A DNA stretch of 5,230 bases from an uncultured Fretibacterium sp. (GTDB taxonomy: Bacteria > Synergistota > Synergistia > Synergistales > Aminobacteriaceae). Positions 1-5,092 of the stretch are shown here, piece after piece. The position numbers were made by a program, and so were the translations under genes. Each line of letters starts with the position of its first letter. Within the stretch, counting starts at the first letter, position 1. Under the pieces are notes generated by a model. That model saw only the letters and a program-made list of their open reading frames with translations, was not told where the DNA came from and ran no database searches. The DNA lies in contig NZ_CAUUWA010000109.1 in NCBI RefSeq assembly GCF_963548695.1, forward strand, positions 1 to 5,230, given 5' to 3'.

Positions 1-17
1 GGACGGGAGGATGGACC

Positions 18-293
18 ATGCGTCTGATCGATACACGGGCAGTTCTGGGGCTGTCGCTCTGGATCCTAGGGTTCGCCCTCATGACCGCAGGCTGGCTGGT
101 CGACGTGCTCTTCGAGCGTTTCGGCTCCATTCCCGCCAAGGTCCTCTACAAGACGGGAGCCGTCATCGTAGCGACCCCGGTCATTTATCTGCTCTGGAAG
201 GCGTCCCGGGCCCTCTATGTCCATCGCATCGACGTCATCCTCTTCATCAACGATGCCTGGAAGCTCTTCGAGGGGCTCTCCAAGGCCCTTTAG
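18..293 (+). CDS. Small two-helix inner-membrane protein, 91 aa, function unknown
   Basis: I do not recognise a family. The start is the ATG at 18, which has GGGAGG at 5-10 with a 7-base spacer; the ATG at 11 is in another frame and has no such spacing. Two hydrophobic segments are visible: residues 9-31 (rich in L, W, G and A, ending at VDVLF) and about 46-62 (GAVIVATPVIYLLW). The loop between them carries R34, K41 and K45. The tail, residues 70-91, looks amphipathic and ends in SKAL. The gene stops 25 bases before the TTG start of the CPBP protease and shares its direction, so the two are probably co-transcribed and perhaps translationally linked. A partner or accessory role for the protease is inference from position alone. 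The window begins only 17 bases upstream, so earlier operon members cannot be seen. Confidence 0.72.
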   Translation: MRLIDTRAVLGLSLWILGFALMTAGWLVDVLFERFGSIPAKVLYKTGAVIVATPVIYLLWKASRALYVHRIDVILFINDAWKLFEGLSKAL

Positions 294-305
294 GGGCATA
301 CCGGC

Positions 306-310
306 GGAGG
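306..310 (+). promoter_or_regulatory. Shine-Dalgarno that decides a TTG start
   Basis: GGAGG (within GGCGGAGG) lies 8 bases before TTG 319-321. No comparable site precedes the in-frame ATGs at 217 (which would overlap the upstream gene by 77 bases) or 382 (inside the first membrane helix). This supports TTG 319 as the protease start. Confidence 0.75.
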
Positions 311-318
311 CTGGCTCG

Positions 319-879
319 TTGAACGCATCCATCTTCACCGCTTTCTTCACCGCTTTGGCCGGGCTGGCCATCGGGTCCCTCATGCTCTACCTCCCCTATT
401 GGTGGTGCCGCAGGAGGGGGGAGCGCGAGGAGGACTGGGGCCTGGTCTGGTTCATGGGGCCGGGCGCGTGGCGGGACACCCTCTTGGCCCTCGTCCTGAC
501 CCTGGCGCCCCTGACCTTGGTCTCCCTGAACTGGCCACAGGCTTGGGGCGGACCCGGACCCCGACACCCCTCCCTTCTCGGAGCGCTGAACCTGCTGGGG
601 GGCGGCGTGGCCGCGGCATTCATCGAGGAGACCTTCTTCCGGGGCTGGCTCCAGACCCTCGCCGTGCGCCGGTGGGGGCCATGGCGCGGAATTCCCCTGA
701 CGACGCTGCTCTTCGCCCTGTCCCACCTCGTGGCGCTGCCGGCCTGGCTGAGACTGGCGACCTTTTTTCCCGGTCTCGTCATGGGGGTGCTGCGCCACCG
801 CAACGGCTCCGTGCTACCCGCCATCGTCTACCACGCGCTCTGCAACGTCTGGGCCGTCTGGTGGGCCCCCCTGCCCTGA
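319..879 (+). CDS. CPBP (Rce1/CAAX-type) glutamic intramembrane endopeptidase, 186 aa, TTG start
   Basis: This is a membrane-embedded protease of the CPBP/Rce1 superfamily, whose members cleave within or next to membrane helices. The three signature motifs are present in order: EETFFR (E103, E104, R108), FALSH (F132, H136) and HALCN (H172, N176). These match the family pattern EExxxR / FxxxH / HxxxN, so the active site looks intact. Hydrophobic stretches lie at about 5-25, 54-70, 90-102, 126-141, 147-158 and 165-182. The protein is short for the family, mostly core with little N-terminal extension. The start chosen is TTG 319, because of a well-spaced GGAGG and clean separation from the upstream stop at 293. 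The downstream gene for an exported protein begins 27 bases after the stop. Members of this superfamily include Rce1-like proteases, bacteriocin-immunity proteins and the predicted C-terminal sorting enzymes (MrtX, MrtJ, MrtS, MrtA). Which branch this one belongs to cannot be decided here. Confidence 0.92.
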   Translation: MNASIFTAFFTALAGLAIGSLMLYLPYWWCRRRGEREEDWGLVWFMGPGAWRDTLLALVLTLAPLTLVSLNWPQAWGGPGPRHPSLLGALNLLGGGVAAAFIEETFFRGWLQTLAVRRWGPWRGIPLTTLLFALSHLVALPAWLRLATFFPGLVMGVLRHRNGSVLPAIVYHALCNVWAVWWAPLP

Positions 880-890
880 GATTACACAAC

Positions 891-898
891 AAGGAGGT
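891..898 (+). promoter_or_regulatory. Near-consensus Shine-Dalgarno of the exported 361-aa protein
   Basis: AAGGAGGT sits 8 bases before ATG 907, fully complementary to the usual 16S rRNA tail. It is the strongest ribosome site in the + strand operon and suggests that the exported protein is made at a higher level than the upstream genes. Confidence 0.8.
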
Positions 899-906
899 CT
901 TTTATA

Positions 907-1992
907 ATGCCCCGGGAAACTATAAAGAAAGGGTGCCTCTTCGTTTTCCTCACGTTCCTGTGCGCCCTGTCGGCGCCCCTATCGGCCTTCGCCGAAAGGG
1001 ACGTTTTGGAGTTGCGCATCCCCTGCCGCGTCGGCGAGAGCGCCTGCGTCGTCATGCCGGACGGCTCGACGGTCCCCCTCGGGACGGTTCGCAGGCTGCC
1101 CGTCAAGACGAACTGGCCGGCCTACACGGCCAGCAAGTGGGGAACGCCGGGCACGGTCTGTGCCTCGGCCGTAAACGCCGTGCATATGCTGGTGGACGTC
1201 GAGAAGGGCCGCGGCCGCATCCTCAGCGTCGTCCCCGCGATGACGGTCGCGCCGGCGGCGGCGGCCGGCGCGTTCTTCGCACTCGACTTTCCCGCGGGGA
1301 CCGGGTTCTTCGGAGGCTTCGCCCCCGTCACGGGGTCCCCCGTCCAGATCGAGGCCCCGGACGGGACGCGGCGCACCCTGGATGGGGCGCCGCGGGAGGG
1401 GGAGACCCTGGTGATCGAAACCTCTCTGCCAGACCGCCCCGGGACCTGGATGGCGGACATCGAGAACCGACCCGGCGGGCGCGTGATCGCGTGGACGAAG
1501 GACGGACCCCGCATAGCGGCCCGCGTCGTCCGTCCCGTCGGTGGAGTGGGGCGCTTCGGCGGGACCGAGTTCCAGAGGGTCGGGCGAGTTCGCGCTTCAC
1601 ATACGGGGGTCATCGACATCGCGACCTCCCCGCGCGGGTCGGTGGGCGGCATCCAGATTATGCCGCTCGTCCACGCCCTGACGTCGAGGGAGATGGCGAA
1701 CGCATGGAAGCTGACCCAGTGGATGATCCTGGCCCCGCTGCCCGGCCGACCGATGCTGGAGGGGACCGCCCCCCTGTTCAAGGGGACGCTCGTCCCCGGA
1801 ACGCAGGGGGACGAGCGTTTGGCCGACCTCTGGAGCACCTATGGCCGCCGCCCTCTGGTCCTCTGCCGCCGAAGCGGCGGCCCGTGGGAACACCTGCCCG
1901 CCGTCTCCGGACGGCAGGACGGGGCCCTGAGGGACGTGACGCACCTGCGCCTCTATTTCCCCTTCTGGGACGGGCCTCAGGGGAAGCGTTGA
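907..1992 (+). CDS. Exported (Sec signal peptide) protein of unknown function, 361 aa
   Basis: No known family is recognised. The N-terminus is a classic Sec signal peptide: K7 and K8, a hydrophobic core at 10-22, and an AFA motif at 27-29 that predicts cleavage before E30. There is no lipobox cysteine at the cleavage point, so a soluble periplasmic or surface protein is likely. The mature part has four cysteines (C40, C47, C85, C320); C40 and C47 are close enough to form a disulfide. Notable blocks are ASAVNAVHMLVDVEKGRGRI (86-105), the Ala- and Gly-rich stretch at 111-143 that contains FFALDFPAGTGFFGGFAP, and the patch at 246-278 rich in I, M and W (VGGIQIMPLVHAL, TQWMILAPLPG). No C-terminal membrane anchor or sorting signal is present; it ends in a hydrophilic GPQGKR. 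High GC and steady codon use match the upstream protease gene. The position as last gene of the operon suggests a related envelope role, which is inference. Confidence 0.88.
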   Translation: MPRETIKKGCLFVFLTFLCALSAPLSAFAERDVLELRIPCRVGESACVVMPDGSTVPLGTVRRLPVKTNWPAYTASKWGTPGTVCASAVNAVHMLVDVEKGRGRILSVVPAMTVAPAAAAGAFFALDFPAGTGFFGGFAPVTGSPVQIEAPDGTRRTLDGAPREGETLVIETSLPDRPGTWMADIENRPGGRVIAWTKDGPRIAARVVRPVGGVGRFGGTEFQRVGRVRASHTGVIDIATSPRGSVGGIQIMPLVHALTSREMANAWKLTQWMILAPLPGRPMLEGTAPLFKGTLVPGTQGDERLADLWSTYGRRPLVLCRRSGGPWEHLPAVSGRQDGALRDVTHLRLYFPFWDGPQGKR

Positions 1993-2030
1993 CCAGGACG
2001 AACTTTGTACAGAGGTATGCAGGTCCTCCG

Positions 2031-2090
2031 TGAGAGAGGCTGGAGAGAAGGTAGAGGTAGAGAGAGGAGTAGAAAGAAAGAAGACAGGCA
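2031..2090 (-). terminator. Candidate Rho-dependent terminator (C-rich, G-poor) after the Fic gene
   Basis: The 146-base convergent gap 1993-2138 holds no gene and no convincing intrinsic terminator. Within it, the + strand at 2042-2084 is 40 of 43 purines. Read as - strand RNA, the 60 bases 2031-2090 contain 26 C, 26 U, 5 A and only 3 G, rich in UC and CC steps. That composition is the hallmark of rut sites where Rho loads, and it lies about 50 bases past the Fic stop codon. A weak CCGG/CCGG stem (2093-2096 with 2105-2108) precedes the pyrimidine tract. For the + strand operon only a 5-base stem (1995-1999 with 2023-2027) is seen. Termination is inferred from composition only. Confidence 0.45.
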
Positions 2091-2138
2091 GGCCGGCGCT
2101 TTCTCCGGACTGTGACGGAATGTGCTTTGTCCTCGCCA

Positions 2139-3143
2139 TCAAGCCCTGACGTACCGCTGGTTTCGGCTGTTGGGTTTATCGGGGATCGTCATTCTAAGCC
2201 TTCCGGAGTCAAGCAGCGGTCTCAGTATTTTTGCCCTGAAGCGCTCACGGCGGGCAATGCCCACAAAAGCCTGGATCTCCTCGCGCGTCCTCGGCTCGAC
2301 GCAAAATGCCAGGATTTTCTCTTCGTACCCAACTTGCTCGCTATCTTGCTCATTCTCTTGCTCGTTATCTTGATCAGAAGCGAGCAAGTTGGAGCTCGTC
2401 TCCTTCAAAATTTCATACAGGGCCGAAAGCGTAAATTCGATGAACACGCCGGAATCGTTGGCACGACGGGAGTCCTCAATCGCCTTGTAATACTGGAGAC
2501 GATTCTCGTAAAGCACCGACTCCATCGGTATCCAGGCAAGGATGGAGTTCCATTTGGCCAGCAGGAGCGTCTGCCAGAGCCGCCCCATACGTCCGTTGCC
2601 GTCGGCAAAAGGATGGATGATCTCTATCTCGTAATGCAGAATCGCGCTCTTCAGCACGGGATGCAGGTCCGAGCCCTTCGCCCAGGCGAATAAGTCCGAC
2701 ATCAATTTGGGCACGAACTGCGGCCTTGCCCCGACATGCACCACCGCGCCTCCATCGAACACGCCGACATCGCCGCTTCGGAAGCGGCCCGCTTCCTTCA
2801 CCAGGCCCTGAGCCATCAGCCTGTGGGCACTCAGGAAGTCGGCAATCTCATAGGGGTCGAAGGTCATAATCCTGTCATAAGCCTCGTAGGCGTTTTTGAC
2901 CTCTTTGACCTCCGCCTGCCCGCCCGCGACCACCCTGCCCTTGATGACGGCGGTCACCTCTCCCAGCGTGAGGGAATTGCCCTCTATGGCAAGGGAGGAA
3001 TGGATGGTCCTCAAGCGATTTTCGCGGTGCAGCTTAATATCGCGCGTGAAGCCAGTGCCAAATTCAAGACGGGTCACGGTCTCAACGATCTTCGCCAGGT
3101 AGTCGGCTGCTTTTTCCGTGATTGTATAAGGCGGCCTGCCCAT
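2139..3143 (-). CDS. Fic-family protein AMP-transferase, class II (self-inhibited), 334 aa
   Basis: Fic enzymes transfer AMP (sometimes another phosphate-containing group) to hydroxyl side chains of target proteins. The catalytic motif HPFADGNGRMGR is at residues 177-188, with catalytic H177, Mg-binding D181, and the GNGR loop with R185 and R188 that holds the nucleotide phosphates. The inhibitory helix motif is at 50-55 (S50, E54, G55; SxxxEG) on the N-terminal side, which makes this class II, able to silence itself without a separate antitoxin. The target-docking flap region lies near 126-140. A repeat-rich linker (257-270) leads to a C-terminal domain at about 271-334 that looks like a winged helix. 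The start is ATG 3143, with GGAGGG 6 bases upstream and the usual MGRPPYTIT-type beginning; GTG 3185, ATG 3167 and ATG 3149 are alternatives. GC is near 53% in a hand-counted line, well below the flanking genes, suggesting transfer. No antitoxin gene is adjacent. Its target is unknown. Confidence 0.93.
   Translation of the reverse strand: MGRPPYTITEKAADYLAKIVETVTRLEFGTGFTRDIKLHRENRLRTIHSSLAIEGNSLTLGEVTAVIKGRVVAGGQAEVKEVKNAYEAYDRIMTFDPYEIADFLSAHRLMAQGLVKEAGRFRSGDVGVFDGGAVVHVGARPQFVPKLMSDLFAWAKGSDLHPVLKSAILHYEIEIIHPFADGNGRMGRLWQTLLLAKWNSILAWIPMESVLYENRLQYYKAIEDSRRANDSGVFIEFTLSALYEILKETSSNLLASDQDNEQENEQDSEQVGYEEKILAFCVEPRTREEIQAFVGIARRERFRAKILRPLLDSGRLRMTIPDKPNSRNQRYVRA
2329..2392. repeat. Perfect 14-base inverted repeat flanking 36 bases in the Fic linker
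   Basis: The arm CCAACTTGCTCGCT at 2329-2342 is the exact reverse complement of AGCGAGCAAGTTGG at 2379-2392. The enclosed 36 bases (2343-2378) are exactly twelve codons in the Fic frame. In RNA the arms could form a 14-base-pair stem with a 36-base loop. One arm overlaps the last tandem unit (SEQVG), the other encodes the residues just before the linker (SNLLA). Confidence 0.85.
2334..2369 (-). repeat. Three 12-base tandem repeats in the Fic linker
   Basis: Three in-frame 12-base units encode DNEQ, ENEQ and DSEQ (Fic residues 259-270), each ending in GAGCAA. A preceding GATCAA (residues 257-258) looks like a partial unit. The repeat lies between the Fic catalytic domain and the C-terminal winged-helix-like domain. 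Because the unit is a multiple of three, gain or loss of copies would change linker length but not the reading frame. Confidence 0.85.
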
Positions 3144-3145
3144 CC

Positions 3146-3176
3146 TCATCCCTCCATCTTCCTTCATCCCTCCATC
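3146..3176 (-). repeat. 18-base-period duplication of the SD-ATG block at the Fic start
   Basis: TCATCCCTCCATC occurs at 3146-3158 and again at 3164-3176. On the coding strand each copy contains GGAGGG directly followed by ATG. The copy nearer the gene (GGAGGG at 3150-3155) sits 6 bases before ATG 3143, a good ribosome site. The other copy places its GGAGGG 12 bases before ATG 3149 and immediately beside ATG 3167, neither of which is ideal. The duplication explains the ambiguous start of the Fic gene. Confidence 0.8.
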
Positions 3177-3208
3177 CTCACGCACTCCCTCACGCCGTTT
3201 TCGGCAGC

Positions 3209-3241
3209 AAGAGGCCCCGCCACGGTCGGCGAAGGCCCCTT
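3209..3241 (-). other. GC-rich hairpin between the 586-aa gene and the Fic gene
   Basis: On the - strand AAGGGGCCTTCGCC (3241-3228) can pair with GGCGGGGCCTCTT (3221-3209) around a 6-base loop, with one bulged T and two G-T pairs. It lies 27 bases past the stop of the 586-residue protein gene and 66 bases before the Fic ATG. No run of T follows, so it is not a textbook intrinsic terminator; it could stabilise the upstream transcript end or impede read-through into the Fic gene. No promoter for the Fic gene was found in 3144-3267. Confidence 0.5.
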
Positions 3242-3267
3242 GTCATCCGTCCAAATCACTTGGAGGG

Positions 3268-5028
3268 CTACGGCTTGCCTACCGTAACGCTCTTTACCGC
3301 CCCGTCCTTCCCGAACTGGACGCTCATTCCCCTGCCGTCCGGCTCGGCATAGCGCCACTGGCCGGAGGCCAATTGGTACGGGTACCCCACGCTCGAGACG
3401 AGCTCCTTCTGCGTCATCCCAACCCTCACCCCGTTTTTCAGCTCGCGGCCGGAGGAGGTGAGCTGAAGCCGGGTAACCGCATCGCCGCTCAGGGTGACCG
3501 TCAGGCCCTGCCAGCCTAAGGAGGACGCCTTGCTCCGGGCCGGCTGTCCCAGGGCCGCAGCCAGCTCCGCCCTGTTGGCCCCGAAGGATCTCAGCAGCAC
3601 GTCCGTATACCCCTTGGGCAGCGCCTCCCCCACGGGCAGGAAATACCGCCCATAGATCCAACCCTCCTTGCTGTCTCCGGTACGGACTCGATACCAGACG
3701 CCCGAGAGCGTTCCGGAGACGCCCTCCCAGGTGTCCAGGATCTCGGCCTGGGCGTTCGTCTGCAGGCGCACGACGGATTTCGAGGCGGTGGAGTGGTCCT
3801 CCCTCAGGTTCACGTTCGACCCCATCACTCTGCCGAGCTCGGGCTTATCCCGAACCATCAGGGACGGCAGCTCTTCGGACCGTCCGACGGGCTGGGCAAA
3901 ATCGACGCTCTTCACCTCGGGCGAGGGCAAAGGCGGGGCCGGCTGCTCCGGGGCAGGTTCCGGACGCACGGGAAGCTGGTTCTCCGGAAGCTTCCGCAGC
4001 CCCAGGAGGAACCACGTCGTCCCCCCGATCACTCCCAGCAGGATCAGGATCCCCGCGATTCGGCGTCCCAGGGAACGGGTCCGCCGCTTCCTCCGCCGTG
4101 CGTATTGAGAGAACTCCTGATAGGAGGCGTCAGGATCGATATTCAGCGGACGCGTCGGGACGGCCGCATTCTCCTTCATGGGCTTGACGAACACCTTGTG
4201 CGGCGCCGTCACCTGAAAATCCTGAAAATCCTCCGTCTCAGGCGGATAAAGCAGGTCTTCCACCCGTTCCACGGACTCCACAGGGCCCAGGGAAACTCCT
4301 TCCTCCGCCGCATCGGAGGGGGGAACAGCGGGAATGCCGCGGCCCGGGACGGGCTCGTGCCCCCGCTCCTCGGGGTGAGGGATCGCCGCAGGTTTCGGCG
4401 ACTCGGAGACCACGGGCCCCTCCGAGCCCGAATCGACCGGGATATGCAGGGGGGACCCGCAGGTCGGACAATAGCGATGGTCGATCGCGACGTTGGCGCC
4501 GCAGGTGGGGCAGGTCTTGGAGGTCCTCCTCCGCACCTTGGGCAGCTCATCCGGCATCGTGGAGAGGGAGACCGTCCTCTCCCTCTCCCGCAGGGCAGAG
4601 GTGACCCGCGCCTGCTGCTCCCGACGTCTCCGCCGCAGTTCACGGGGTTCAATCAGCTCCTCATCGGGGTCGTCGAACTCGTCCTCCTCATAATCGTCCT
4701 CATCGTCCGGAAAATCGGAGCGGCGCGGAAGGAAAAAGCAGAGGGCCGTAGCGATCAGGTACAGGCTCCCATAGATCCAGAACTCTGAGGGGGAGACGAT
4801 GCAGAGCAGGGCGGCCAGCATTAAATAGACGCTGCCCATCCTGTTGCGGTTGAAGGCAACGATCCCGCCGATCATGGCAAAGACGGCGGAGGCGATCGTC
4901 AGGGCCCCGGCCAGCCATGGCGGCATGGCGCCGGAGCTCGCCGGAAAGAGGCCGAAGAGCATGAACACGCTGTGAATCATCGACAAAATAAACGTTCCCA
5001 AGGATAACGCCAAAATAATCCAACGCAT
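3268..5028 (-). CDS. Multidomain membrane protein: 4 helices, zinc ribbon, helix, SH3b and BamE-like domains, 586 aa
   Basis: The start is ATG 5028, with GGAGG at 5037-5041 and an 8-base spacer; this begins directly at the first helix (MRWIILALSLG). An upstream in-frame ATG at 5094 would add 22 residues without a good ribosome site. Parts in order: hydrophobic segments 3-28, 38-59, 65-80 and 84-100; a strongly acidic stretch 105-127; an Arg-rich stretch 129-151; a CPTC...CPTC zinc ribbon (C173, C176, C187, C190); a long Pro- and Glu-rich linker to about 310, which includes a 9-base tandem repeat at 4212-4229 encoding FQDFQ; a basic cluster R311-R323; helix 324-344; a Pro-rich stem; a bacterial SH3 domain about 400-466 (VNLRED, WYRVRTGD, GWIYGRYFL); and a C-terminal part about 477-586 that resembles the BamE/DUF4309 style, with GVRVGMTQKEL and W558. 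Positive charges place the zinc ribbon in the cytoplasm and the SH3 domain in the periplasm. SH3b domains often bind peptidoglycan; a sensing or scaffolding role is inference. Confidence 0.92.
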   Translation of the reverse strand: MRWIILALSLGTFILSMIHSVFMLFGLFPASSGAMPPWLAGALTIASAVFAMIGGIVAFNRNRMGSVYLMLAALLCIVSPSEFWIYGSLYLIATALCFFLPRRSDFPDDEDDYEEDEFDDPDEELIEPRELRRRRREQQARVTSALRERERTVSLSTMPDELPKVRRRTSKTCPTCGANVAIDHRYCPTCGSPLHIPVDSGSEGPVVSESPKPAAIPHPEERGHEPVPGRGIPAVPPSDAAEEGVSLGPVESVERVEDLLYPPETEDFQDFQVTAPHKVFVKPMKENAAVPTRPLNIDPDASYQEFSQYARRRKRRTRSLGRRIAGILILLGVIGGTTWFLLGLRKLPENQLPVRPEPAPEQPAPPLPSPEVKSVDFAQPVGRSEELPSLMVRDKPELGRVMGSNVNLREDHSTASKSVVRLQTNAQAEILDTWEGVSGTLSGVWYRVRTGDSKEGWIYGRYFLPVGEALPKGYTDVLLRSFGANRAELAAALGQPARSKASSLGWQGLTVTLSGDAVTRLQLTSSGRELKNGVRVGMTQKELVSSVGYPYQLASGQWRYAEPDGRGMSVQFGKDGAVKSVTVGKP

Positions 5029-5036
5029 CGTTCTTT

Positions 5037-5041
5037 CCTCC
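5037..5041 (-). promoter_or_regulatory. Shine-Dalgarno deciding the start of the 586-aa membrane protein
   Basis: GGAGG (in GGAGGAAAG) is 8 bases before ATG 5028 on the - strand. The longer alternative from ATG 5094 has no purine-rich site at proper spacing, and the shorter form begins cleanly at a membrane helix. Confidence 0.8.
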
Positions 5042-5092
5042 AGGACGGCGAAAGTATTCCCCAGCCCCCGCACCGACGCAGCACAAAAGGAC

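Noticed and set aside
1122..1838. 238-codon - strand open frame antisense to the exported protein
   Set aside because: No ribosome site or recognisable motif; composition typical of antisense shadow in GC-rich coding DNA.
1995..2027. Possible intrinsic terminator of the + strand operon
   Set aside because: Only a 5-base stem with a 23-base loop and no T-run.
399..2033. 544-codon + strand open frame across the protease and exported-protein genes
   Set aside because: It overlaps two genes that have motifs, signal peptide and ribosome sites; its product is Arg/Gly/Pro-rich, as expected of an off-frame reading of GC-rich DNA.
2042..2084. Purine tract as a string of ribosome sites for a small + strand gene
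   Set aside because: No start codon at proper spacing leads to a plausible protein before the convergent Fic gene.
2112..2693. 193-codon + strand open frame containing a hydrophobic NLLAILLILLLVILIR run
   Set aside because: It is the antisense of the Fic linker; the hydrophobic run comes from the reverse reading of GAGCAA repeats. It is kept only as what the inverted segment would encode.
3793..4788. 331-codon + strand open frame antisense to the 586-aa protein
   Set aside because: The opposite strand holds clear zinc-ribbon, helix and SH3b features; this frame is Arg/Gly/Leu-rich without domains.
5048..5059. AATACT-like -10 close to the 586-aa gene
   Set aside because: No -35-like hexamer at 16-18 bases; the nearest TTGTGC is 22 bases away.
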